From Thermotoga sp. (GTDB lineage: Bacteria; Thermotogota; Thermotogae; B3-G13): a stretch of DNA of 6,126 bases. A program made the translations under genes and the position numbers. The stretch covers positions 1-6,126 of the forward strand of contig QNAT01000085.1 in the NCBI GenBank assembly GCA_003641555.1. Direction: 5' to 3'. Below are positions 1 through 5,905 of this stretch, in pieces. Below the pieces are notes generated by a model. That model did no database searches and was not told where the DNA came from. It saw only the letters and a program-made list of their open reading frames with translations. Each line of letters starts with the position of its first letter. Within the stretch, counting starts at the first letter, position 1.

Positions 1-666
1 ATAAGTAAAATCGTTCCAGGCAGCTCCAAAAGCGAATATTATCAGAGCTGCGAGTGCTGGCTTTACCAATGGCAGCATTATGCTCCAGAATATTCTGAAT
101 GGGCTTGCTCCTTCTATGATGGCTGCCTCTTCCAATTCTTTGGGTATTGTAAGGAAGAATTGTCTCATCAAAAATACATTAAAAGCCCCTCCAAATGCTC
201 CAAGTGCTTGAGGAACTATAAGAGCCTGGTAGGTATTGATCCAGTGTAGATTCTTCATTAGCATAAAGGTAGGGACCATAAGAACCTCAAAGGGTATCAT
301 CAAGGAGCTAAGCAATATGAAAAACAGAATATCTCTCCCAGGGAATTTCAATCTGGCGAATGCATAACCTGCCATCGTACAGGTAAAGAAAATGCCAAAC
401 ATCCTTCCTGCCGTTACTAATATAGTATTCAAGTAATATCTTCCAAAATTGAGAAGTTCAAATACCCTCTTGTAGTTTTCCCAGTGAATGGGCTTTGGTA
501 TCCATTGGGGAGGGATGACAAAAATATGGTTGATATCTTTAAGAGATGTGGATATCATCCATAAAAATGGCATAAGCATGCCACCGGCACCGACTATAAC
601 CAGGATATAAGTGATGATTATCCAGATCACATTCTTTTTATTACGAGATATCGACTTGTTAACCAT
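1..666 (-). CDS. ABC sugar transporter permease, MalG/UgpE type (partial)
   Basis: Second inner-membrane permease of a CUT1-type carbohydrate ABC importer; it forms the translocation channel with the MalF-like partner encoded just upstream. I translated 222 codons from the ATG at 666; the frame is open to the left window edge, so roughly the last 50-70 residues of a family-typical 270-290 are outside. Hydrophobic segments lie at about 13-40, 77-104, 113-137, 145-167 and 203 onward. The ATPase-coupling EAA loop is at about 180-199 (EEAAIIEGAS, then MLP), with Glu185 where Asp is usual. The motif WMISTSLK near 36-43 is typical of the MalG group. The start codon lies inside the end of the preceding gene (8-bp ATGGTTAA overlap), with a Shine-Dalgarno GAGGTG at 680-675, so the two are translationally coupled. 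The family call is secure; the substrate cannot be read from the sequence. Confidence 0.95.
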   Translation of the reverse strand, partial: MVNKSISRNKKNVIWIIITYILVIVGAGGMLMPFLWMISTSLKDINHIFVIPPQWIPKPIHWENYKRVFELLNFGRYYLNTILVTAGRMFGIFFTCTMAGYAFARLKFPGRDILFFILLSSLMIPFEVLMVPTFMLMKNLHWINTYQALIVPQALGAFGGAFNVFLMRQFFLTIPKELEEAAIIEGASPFRIFWSIMLPLVKPALAALIIFAFGAAWNDFTY

Positions 667-1552
667 AGAAAACCCACCTCTTTTGAAGCCACTGCTGGAA
701 AAGAGTTGCCAGGATCAGAATGATCAACAATAGCATAGCTTGCGAACAGGCATATCCCATACGAAACCAATTGAAGGCATTTTTGTATACGTAGTAGACG
801 ATCGTTGTCGTTGCTTCTTTTGGACCACCTTCGGTTAGTATATATGCTTGTTGGAATATCTGAAATGAATGAATCATCGTAGTTATAACAATAAAATACG
901 TGGTAGGTGAAAGAAGGGGTAATGTAACGTATCTGAATTTGTGCCACTTATTTGCTCCATCGATCTCTGCTGCTTCGTAATACATCTTTGGGATATTCTG
1001 AAGGCCAGCCAGAAATATAACCATATTAAACCCTGTCCCTTTCCAGATACTCATTAGTATAAGCCCGGGCATAGCCCAATGGGGGTCGAGAAGCCAATTT
1101 ACTTTTGGTATACCCACAAGACCAAGAAAGTAGTTAACGAGTCCGTGATTTGGGCTCAACAACCACTTCCACAACATAGAAACAGCTACCATCATACTGA
1201 TCACAGGAAGGTAATATATTGCTCTAAAGAAATTACGTCCTTTCAGGAATTTTTGATTCAAGAGCATGGCAAGAAGTAGTGCCAATGGAACTCCTGTAAC
1301 CAAAATTCCAATTGTATAATAGATGGTATTCCACACCGCCTTGAAGAAATGATGATCATGAAACATTCTTACCCAATTTGCAATGCCATTCCACTCCGGA
1401 GTTCCAAGTCCGCTCCACTTTGAAAAGCTGAGCAGCGCTCCCATTATCATTGGATACGCCATGAAAAAGAAAAAACCGAACATCGCTGGAAAGACGAAGA
1501 GATAACCCCACAACCATTGTTGATATTTATACGATAATCTTCGACTCTTCAT
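659..1552 (-). CDS. ABC sugar transporter permease, MalF/UgpA type
   Basis: First permease of the CUT1 importer, an integral membrane protein of 297 residues, which is the usual length for the short UgpA/LacF-like form without the large periplasmic loop of E. coli MalF. About six hydrophobic segments are visible, at roughly 14-36, 74-98, 110-130, 160-182, 217-237 and 268-286. The cytoplasmic EAA loop is at 193-212 (YYEAAEIDGA, then TLPLL), the docking site for the ATPase. The family motif LTEGGP is at 239-244 and the MGY stretch near 265-267. The ATG at 1552 is preceded by GGAAGAGGT (1565-1557). It lies 80 bp after the binding-protein gene, separated from it by an intrinsic terminator, so it depends on read-through from the promoter near 3015-3044; I saw no separate promoter. 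It overlaps the next permease by 8 bp. Substrate unknown. Confidence 0.97.
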   Translation of the reverse strand: MKSRRLSYKYQQWLWGYLFVFPAMFGFFFFMAYPMIMGALLSFSKWSGLGTPEWNGIANWVRMFHDHHFFKAVWNTIYYTIGILVTGVPLALLLAMLLNQKFLKGRNFFRAIYYLPVISMMVAVSMLWKWLLSPNHGLVNYFLGLVGIPKVNWLLDPHWAMPGLILMSIWKGTGFNMVIFLAGLQNIPKMYYEAAEIDGANKWHKFRYVTLPLLSPTTYFIVITTMIHSFQIFQQAYILTEGGPKEATTTIVYYVYKNAFNWFRMGYACSQAMLLLIILILATLFQQWLQKRWVFYG

Positions 1553-1588
1553 ATCGACCTCTTCCTTTTATCGGATTAGTTGAAGAAT

Positions 1589-1622
1589 AAAAAAAGGAGG
1601 GCATTATAGTATGCCCCCCCTT
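1589..1622 (-). terminator. Intrinsic terminator between binding protein and permease genes
   Basis: Read leftward, a hairpin with arms 1622-1611 and 1604-1593 (core GGGCAT/ATGCCC, up to 12 pairs including two G-U type pairs) and a 6-nt loop is followed by seven T residues (1595-1589, partly overlapping the arm). It starts 11 nt after the stop codon of the binding-protein gene and ends about 37 nt before the permease start. Hairpins here are known in CUT1 operons to give partial termination, so that the binding protein is made in excess over the permeases. That it is partial rather than complete is inferred from the promoterless permeases downstream. Confidence 0.85.
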
Positions 1623-1632
1623 ACAAATTACA

Positions 1633-2871
1633 TTATTTTTCTGTCATTATTTGATCTATTTCTTTTTGCGCTCCTTCAAGTGCTCCTGCGGCAGTCTTTT
1701 GGCCCATCCATACTGACTCTAAAGCTCTATTTATTGCCGTCCACACTTCTCCCCAGTGGTTGAACACAAGCATTCTCTGGTAATAGGGCATCAAGTGTAC
1801 GGTATTGTGAATTCCTCGATCGGATAGCACGTTGGTAAATGAAGGAGAATAGGCGACAGATCTCCTCGAAGGAATGGCATGACCAGCCGCAGCCATTAAC
1901 TTTTGCCCTTCAACCCCTGTTAAGAATCTTACTAACTTCCATGCGGCATCGGGATGTCTGGAATCTTTGGCAACACAGTAGGCTACCAGATCTACCCATG
2001 TGTACATCTTCTTATCATAGGGAAGAGGAGCGATATCCCAGTCGAAATTCAGATCCTTATATGACATAGCTTTCCATCTCCCACAGATGTACATCGCAGC
2101 CTTTTGGTTGGCAAATCTATCAGAAGGGCTCATCTCTGCCTGCTCTGACATATTGGGAGCCACATGATACTTCAGCCAGAGGTCTGCGTTGAACTGGATT
2201 CCTTCAGCAAATTCAGGGGTATCTACGACGACTTTGTTTATTCCCTGAACCCAATTTGCTCCTGCCTGAGGTGGAAAGATCTTCCATCTTCCAGCATCTA
2301 AAGCAACCCCATAAACACCATTTTTGGTAAGTTTTTGGGCAACATTCAGAAAATCTTTCCAACTCCATTTGCCGTTACCAAACATCTCATTTGGAGTTGG
2401 TAATCCAGCCTCCTTGAACATATCTTTGTTGTAGTATACGACATATGTGCTCCAATCTTTGGCAACCCCATAGAGATGACCTGTTCTCAAGTCTTCGAAT
2501 GCACTCAACAATCCAGGGAAGAAATCCTTTTCGTTAAAGGTTGGATCGGCATTCACATAGGATTGGAGATCCAACAAAGTCCCCATTGCATGGTACTTAA
2601 CGAATTCTGGGAATCCCATGTAAAATACATCTGGAGGTGTACCCGCTGCCATCATGCTCATCAGTTTTGGCCAGTAATCTGCAGGACGGATTATCTCAAC
2701 CTGTATATCAGGATATTCCTGGTTGAATGCTGCGATATAACCTCTTACCTCTTTTTCTTCTACTGCGCCTCCCCACATCATAAGGGAGATCTTTACAGCG
2801 TAAACACTCACACAGCTCAACAAAAATACTGCCACAACAAGCAATACCACGAACGTCAAGTTTTTCTTCAC
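1633..2871 (-). CDS. Extracellular sugar-binding protein of ABC importer (SBP family 1)
   Basis: Binds a carbohydrate outside the membrane and delivers it to the permease pair encoded downstream. It has 412 residues, normal for family 1 binding proteins. Residues 1-25 are a signal peptide (MKKN, hydrophobic core, then VYA at 23-25, a good signal peptidase I site). Cys20 in LLSC could instead be an atypical lipobox, so soluble or lipoprotein status is open. Family hallmarks: strand KISLMMWGG at 27-35, GTPPDVFYM at 77-85, YGVAKDWSTYVVYYNKDMFK at 134-153 followed by EAGLP, and KAAMYICGRW at 257-266 in the hinge/second-lobe region; the PDAAWKLVRFL region is at 307-317. Many Trp and Tyr residues fit sugar stacking. 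The start codon is GTG (2871-2869), not ATG: a TAG stop lies in frame 9 nt upstream and AGGAGG sits 9 nt away. First gene of the operon, after a leader of about 137 nt. Substrate not determinable. Confidence 0.97.
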   Translation of the reverse strand: MKKNLTFVVLLVVAVFLLSCVSVYAVKISLMMWGGAVEEKEVRGYIAAFNQEYPDIQVEIIRPADYWPKLMSMMAAGTPPDVFYMGFPEFVKYHAMGTLLDLQSYVNADPTFNEKDFFPGLLSAFEDLRTGHLYGVAKDWSTYVVYYNKDMFKEAGLPTPNEMFGNGKWSWKDFLNVAQKLTKNGVYGVALDAGRWKIFPPQAGANWVQGINKVVVDTPEFAEGIQFNADLWLKYHVAPNMSEQAEMSPSDRFANQKAAMYICGRWKAMSYKDLNFDWDIAPLPYDKKMYTWVDLVAYCVAKDSRHPDAAWKLVRFLTGVEGQKLMAAAGHAIPSRRSVAYSPSFTNVLSDRGIHNTVHLMPYYQRMLVFNHWGEVWTAINRALESVWMGQKTAAGALEGAQKEIDQIMTEK

Positions 2872-2880
2872 TACAATCTA

Positions 2881-2886
2881 CCTCCT
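2881..2886 (-). promoter_or_regulatory. Ribosome binding site fixing the GTG start of the binding protein
   Basis: AGGAGG (part of GAGGAGGT) lies 9 nt before the GTG at 2871. With an in-frame TAG between this site and the GTG, no longer protein in this frame is possible, and the first ATG inside the gene would lose the signal peptide. The strong site compensates for the weaker start codon. Confidence 0.85.
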
Positions 2887-2895
2887 CATTTGATT

Positions 2896-2927
2896 TTACG
2901 ATCTTCCGATCGTCATTGTATAACCTC
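2896..2927 (-). promoter_or_regulatory. Leader hairpin with possible 6-codon mini-ORF
   Basis: In the leader mRNA of the binding-protein gene, 2913-2898 reads ACGATC-GGAA-GATCGT: a perfect 6-bp stem closed by C-G with a GNRA-class GGAA tetraloop. It ends about 11 nt before the AGGAGG ribosome site. The same stretch is spanned by a tiny reading frame (ATG 2916, MTIGRS, TAA 2898-2896) preceded at 6 nt by GAGGT (2927-2923). The hairpin is seen directly; translation of the mini-ORF and any regulatory role are speculation. No known riboswitch class was recognised in this leader. Confidence 0.45.
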
Positions 2928-2985
2928 ATTTATCCAGATGTCCTGTTTATTCCTTTTTCTCACCCCCTTTCTGGCTGAACAGAAA

Positions 2986-3012
2986 TTGAAACGTTTTATT
3001 AAAACGTTTCAA
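2986..3012. promoter_or_regulatory. Double LacI-type operator, 27-bp palindrome
   Basis: The 27 bp form a palindrome that is perfect apart from its central base (T2999). It contains two 12-bp CG-centred sites typical of LacI/GalR-family operators: TGAAACGTTTTA (2987-2998) and TAAAACGTTTCA (3000-3011), whose CG centres are 13 bp apart. The outer half-sites (TGAAACG) are identical and the inner ones weaker. The element abuts the -10 box (3020-3015) of the transporter promoter and covers its predicted start near 3008, so bound repressor should block initiation. The LacI-family gene next door is the obvious binder (inference). Confidence 0.85.
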
Positions 3013-3014
3013 AA

Positions 3015-3044
3015 ATTATAGCACGGTTCTTTGGAGCATGTCAA
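3015..3044 (-). promoter_or_regulatory. Promoter of the transporter operon
   Basis: Leftward TTGACA (3044-3039), 18-bp spacer, TATAAT (3020-3015), with an upstream TGC giving an extended -10 (TGCTATAAT). Both hexamers match the sigma-70/sigma-A consensus exactly. The predicted start is near 3008, inside the double operator. Such a strong promoter under an operator fits a tightly repressed, highly inducible operon. Confidence 0.88.
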
Positions 3045-3058
3045 GACCATTTTGGTAA

Positions 3059-3087
3059 TTGACATCTCATGTGGATAATGTTATGAT
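3059..3087 (+). promoter_or_regulatory. Promoter of the LacI-family gene
   Basis: TTGACA (3059-3064), 17-bp spacer, TATGAT (3082-3087), predicted start near 3094 and about 40 nt of leader. Its -35 box is only 14 bp from the -35 box of the divergent transporter promoter, so the two polymerase sites are back to back and could compete or share regulation. Confidence 0.82.
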
Positions 3088-3088
3088 T

Positions 3089-3101
3089 TTGAAAGGTTTT
3101 A
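3089..3101. promoter_or_regulatory. Operator-like site on the lacI start point
   Basis: TTGAAAGGTTTTA is identical at 12 of 13 positions to the left operator at 2986-2998 (TTGAAACGTTTTA); the central CG is GG here. It sits immediately after the -10 box of the lacI promoter, on the predicted start. It suggests weaker negative autoregulation and lies about 90-103 bp, centre to centre, from the double operator. The role is inferred from similarity and position only. Confidence 0.55.
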
Positions 3102-3133
3102 AAGATAAATCGCAAATATGAGGTGAGGCTAAT

Positions 3134-4150
3134 ATGGCCACGATCAAGGATGTAGCGAAGCGAGCAGGAGTCTCTATAGGTACTGTTTCTCATGTGATCA
3201 ATAATACTGCCGCCGTTAGAAATGAGACAAAAGACCGTGTTTTAAAAGCTATCAAAGAATTCGATTACCAGCCTAATTCGGTAGCAAGAAGTTTACGTAG
3301 TCGCAGAACTGGTACGATCAGTTTGGTTTTACCTGCGATTGAGCGCAGTATGGATGAGCCATCTTATCTTTCGGATCTTTTAGCAAGCATTGTTGATGAA
3401 AGCAAACGCTACAACTTCGACATCTTGCTTTCTGCATCTTCTTCTGAGGAAGAAGAGATGACCCCCTACAAAAGAGTGGTCAAAGGAAAAATGGTGGACG
3501 GCTGTATCATCACTTGTACTAAAAGAAACGATAAACGAATTGCTTATCTTTTGAGTGAGAATATACCTTTTGTTGCTTTTGGTCGTTCCAATGTGGGATT
3601 GGATTTTCCATACGTTGATGTAGATGGAGAGGCAGGGGTGTACCAGGGAATGCATTACTTACTTGATTTAGGTCATACCCGGATCGGCTTCATTGGATTA
3701 CCCTCTGAGTTGTTTTGCTCCGAGCATCGCCTTAAAGGTTATCGGTTTGCTCTGAAAGAAAGGGGATTGAAATTCGATCCTGCATTGGTTATAGAAGGGA
3801 AAACTACTCAGACTGGAGGCTATCGATCTATGAAAAAACTTTTGAATGTCGATCCTCCACCTACTGCTGTCATGATATCAAGCGATTTGATGGCTTTCGG
3901 AGCAATGAAAGCAGCTCAAGAAGAGGGATTAATAATTGGGCGTGATATCAGTATCGTTGGTTTTGATGATGTTCAAATGGCTAATAACTGTCACCCTCCT
4001 TTGACTACCATTAGACAGCCGATATATAAGATAGGAGTCCTTCTCTGCCAAATGTTGGTTCAATTAATAAGAGGAGAAAAATTGAGTGAAAGACAGATTA
4101 TCCTGCTGCCTGAACTGATAGTTCGTGAGTCTTGTGGTCCAATTCGATAG
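3134..4150 (+). CDS. LacI/GalR-family transcriptional repressor
   Basis: DNA-binding regulator of 338 residues, full family length. An N-terminal helix-turn-helix is at 3-23 (IKDVAKRAGVSIGTVSHVIN), with Ile15/Gly16 and His20 at specificity positions where Arg is common for the last. The hinge helix NSVARSLRSR at 48-57 carries Leu54, equivalent to the leucine that wedges into the central CG step of LacI/PurR operators, matching the CG-centred sites at 2986-3012. The periplasmic-binding-protein-like effector domain follows from about 60, with typical landmarks GHTRIGFIG (180-188), MISSDLMAFGAMKA (247-260), SIVGFDD (273-279) and PPLTTIRQP (288-296). The ATG at 3134 follows GAGGTGAGG (3120-3128), and an in-frame TGA just upstream fixes it. 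It is divergent from the sugar ABC operon, which it most likely represses; an acidic EEEE stretch at 105-108 is unremarkable. It converges on the ROK gene with 138 bp between stops, where I saw no clear terminator. Ligand unknown, probably the transported sugar or a metabolite of it. Confidence 0.96.
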   Translation: MATIKDVAKRAGVSIGTVSHVINNTAAVRNETKDRVLKAIKEFDYQPNSVARSLRSRRTGTISLVLPAIERSMDEPSYLSDLLASIVDESKRYNFDILLSASSSEEEEMTPYKRVVKGKMVDGCIITCTKRNDKRIAYLLSENIPFVAFGRSNVGLDFPYVDVDGEAGVYQGMHYLLDLGHTRIGFIGLPSELFCSEHRLKGYRFALKERGLKFDPALVIEGKTTQTGGYRSMKKLLNVDPPPTAVMISSDLMAFGAMKAAQEEGLIIGRDISIVGFDDVQMANNCHPPLTTIRQPIYKIGVLLCQMLVQLIRGEKLSERQIILLPELIVRESCGPIR

Positions 4151-4288
4151 TCTTATATTGAGTTTGGTGAGTTGACAAAGTCCTTAAACTAATTGCATTT
4201 CCACCCGTGTTAATTTGTGGCTGAATAGTTACAAAGATTTTAATGCCTTCTCAATGTATTCCAATGGTTATTACTGCGGCATGACCAC

Positions 4289-5473
4289 TTAACTCAATTT
4301 CTTCGATGCCACTTCTGAGATTGCCCTCGTAGCAGCGCCAAGGGAGATGGATATATCATGAATAGGAGATGCTCTCAGTTCAGGTAAAGGATGTCCATTC
4401 AGAATAGTTTCAACTTCTTCACGAACTTGCTGTATAAAACGTGGGCTTATGCCTGCAAAGTCTCCGCCTATTACGATCAGATCGGGATCTGCAAAGAATA
4501 CCAAATTTGCTACTGTTATCGCTGTATAATATGCCATTGAATCCACCGCTTCGATAGCTGCAGGGTCTTTTTCTCTAAATCCATCGATTAGATCACCGAT
4601 ACTCAGTTGCCTTTTTTGCATAGTGGTGTACAAATAACCATTTTTACTCTTTATGGCATTTTCTTCAGCAAATTTGAGAGCCGAGATCTCGCTGCCAAAT
4701 TCCTCAAATATAAAGATTCTTTTCCCGTTCTCTTCGATCGCTGGAAATACGAATCTCCCTACCTTTCCAGCAAGATCATGGACTCCTCGATAAAGATGTC
4801 CATCTATGATCATACCTGCTCCTATCCCTTCTACTACTAATAAATAAACAAAAGAATCGTGCTTTTTGCCATCACCAAACCATTGTTCACCTAATGCCGC
4901 CGCATTAACATCTTTTTCCACAAATGTAGGAATTTTACACGAAATTTCTATCGATTCCTTCAAATTAACGATCTCATTTCCCCGAAAATGAGCTGAATGT
5001 ACAATGCCTTTTTCAGGATCAACCGGACCAGGAATACCGATTCCTATAGCATCGATATGAATCTCTTTCGAATGTGTCCAGGTTAGTATCCTGCTCAAAA
5101 TCCTCTTCACATCTTCTACACTTTCATGCAAAGTCTTTATACTGGGAGAAAAGAGCCTTTCGGTCCTCAATATCTTACCCCCAGCGTTATAAACAGTAGC
5201 TACGATGTTTCTACGGCCTATATCAACTCCGATCACGTGAATGCTTTTGGGATTAATCTTTAATAATACCTTTTTTCTGCCAATACCCACCCCTTTTTTA
5301 TCACTTTCCTGGACGAGGCCGAGTTGTAAGAATTCTTTTACTATATTGGAAACAGATGCCCTTGTTAATCCAGAAATATCGGCAAGATCACTTCGGGCAA
5401 CAGGTTGATATCTATGTATTAGAGTGTACAGAATCTCCTTTGTCTTCACATATGAGGAACGAATGTTGAGCAT
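4289..5473 (-). CDS. ROK-family transcriptional regulator (NagC/XylR-like), degenerate sugar site
   Basis: Predicted repressor of 394 residues from the chosen start. (Residue numbers below count from the TTG one codon earlier; subtract 1 for this start.) A winged helix-turn-helix at about 26-55 (VARSDLADISGLTRASVSNI) and wing GIGRKK (64-69) precede a ROK domain from about 80. ROK landmarks: GVDIG at 83-87 but followed by RRN rather than the kinase GTK; GIGIPGPVD at 145-153; EKDVNAAALGE at 187-197 with the equivalent of the catalytic Asp; GIGAGMIIDGHLYRG at 217-231. The usual sugar-binding ExGH is KVGR (238-241), and the zinc-binding CxCGxxGCxE reads IFIFEEFGSE (254-263), with all three Cys gone. 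So it is a regulator, unlikely to be an active kinase or a standard zinc-ROK sugar sensor. It has its own consensus promoter and may be autoregulated. It is not part of the transporter operon; targets and ligand unknown. Confidence 0.93.
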   Translation of the reverse strand: MLNIRSSYVKTKEILYTLIHRYQPVARSDLADISGLTRASVSNIVKEFLQLGLVQESDKKGVGIGRKKVLLKINPKSIHVIGVDIGRRNIVATVYNAGGKILRTERLFSPSIKTLHESVEDVKRILSRILTWTHSKEIHIDAIGIGIPGPVDPEKGIVHSAHFRGNEIVNLKESIEISCKIPTFVEKDVNAAALGEQWFGDGKKHDSFVYLLVVEGIGAGMIIDGHLYRGVHDLAGKVGRFVFPAIEENGKRIFIFEEFGSEISALKFAEENAIKSKNGYLYTTMQKRQLSIGDLIDGFREKDPAAIEAVDSMAYYTAITVANLVFFADPDLIVIGGDFAGISPRFIQQVREEVETILNGHPLPELRASPIHDISISLGAATRAISEVASKKLS

Positions 5474-5478
5474 CAATC

Positions 5479-5484
5479 CACCCC
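5479..5484 (-). promoter_or_regulatory. Ribosome binding site deciding the ROK start
   Basis: GGGGTG (in AAGGGGTGGA) lies 5 nt before the ATG at 5473 but only 2 nt before the in-frame TTG at 5476. The spacing and codon preference favour ATG 5473, making the protein one residue shorter than the longest reading. Confidence 0.7.
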
Positions 5485-5485
5485 T

Positions 5486-5508
5486 TAGTTAAGTAAGTTG
5501 TTTAATTA
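5486..5508. promoter_or_regulatory. Imperfect palindrome on the ROK start point, candidate operator
   Basis: TTAA-gt-AA-g-TT-gt-TTAA within 5489-5505, extending to 5486-5508, pairs at 8 of 11 positions around G5497. It covers the predicted transcription start (about 5501) between the -10 box and the ribosome site. Its plus-strand left part TTAGTTAA resembles the TTAGTTT half-site of Bacillus XylR, a ROK repressor. The sequence is very AT-rich, so chance symmetry is possible; autoregulation is an inference. Confidence 0.4.
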
Positions 5509-5536
5509 TTATAAGGGTATACCTGACCTTTGTCAA
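5508..5536 (-). promoter_or_regulatory. Promoter of the ROK gene, perfect consensus
   Basis: Leftward TTGACA (5536-5531), 17-bp spacer, TATAAT (5513-5508): exact consensus hexamers at optimal spacing. The predicted start is near 5501, giving a leader of about 28 nt. The spacer contains the 8-bp palindrome GGTATACC. So strong a promoter for a regulator implies repression, probably by the ROK protein itself. Confidence 0.88.
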
Positions 5537-5539
5537 CTT

Positions 5540-5568
5540 TTGATTTCTTAATTATATCACATTATAAT
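5540..5568 (+). promoter_or_regulatory. Possible rightward promoter divergent from the ROK gene
   Basis: TTGATT (5540-5545), 17-bp spacer, TATAAT (5563-5568) on the plus strand, predicted start near 5575. The -10 is perfect and the -35 matches at 4 of 6. No clear plus-strand gene follows, so it would drive a non-coding or very short transcript; in such AT-rich DNA it may equally be chance. Confidence 0.3.
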
Positions 5569-5783
5569 CGATAACTTTGTCTCTTTTCATTACCCAAAAT
5601 CCCGGTTAGAAGCCAAAAAGAGGATAAACCCATAAACTTCGAAATCATCTCAGCAAATATTCACTATTTTTTTACAAAATTGGCAAATTTCAAGGCGTTA
5701 TTCCTTTCCCTTCTTCATTTAACAACGATTTCCATTCCTCTTCTCTTATAACCGCACAGGCAGGTTTGAGAAATGCAAGTGCC

Positions 5784-5810
5784 CTCCCTGCAGGACGAAA
5801 TGCCAGGGAG
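5784..5810. repeat. Inverted repeat in a GC-richer patch
   Basis: CTCCCTG (5784-5790) and CAGGGAG (5804-5810) are perfect 7-bp arms around a 13-nt loop. The patch from about 5780 to 5830 is visibly richer in G+C than its flanks. No T-run follows on either strand, so it is not a standard terminator. It could be part of an interspersed repeat, which only other copies in the genome would show. Confidence 0.45.
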
Positions 5811-5905
5811 ACCTTCCTCCTTTGGCCTCTTCAGGTGTATGATCTCCATGAGAAAAACCCTCTTTTTCTTTTTTGGGTTAGATACATTATATTTATAACG
5901 AGCGA

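Noticed and set aside
2708..2929. 73-residue minus-strand frame overlapping the binding-protein start
   Set aside because: It runs out of frame through the signal peptide of a clear binding-protein gene and has no well-placed ribosome site.
2476..3021. 181-residue plus-strand frame across the binding-protein 5' end and control region
   Set aside because: It is antisense to a clear gene, crosses the transporter promoter and operator, and shows no domain.
4172..4200. TTGACA on the plus strand after lacI as a promoter
   Set aside because: No -10-like hexamer at 16-18 bp and it would point into the 3' end of the convergent ROK gene.
4151..4288. Shared terminator between the convergent lacI and ROK genes
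   Set aside because: Only weak pairings were found (for example ATGCC/GGCAT with a loop of about 30 nt) and no T-run follows a stable stem.
5551..5566. Two further leftward TATAAT boxes upstream of the ROK promoter
   Set aside because: No -35-like hexamer at proper distance; expected by chance in AT-rich DNA next to a perfect promoter.
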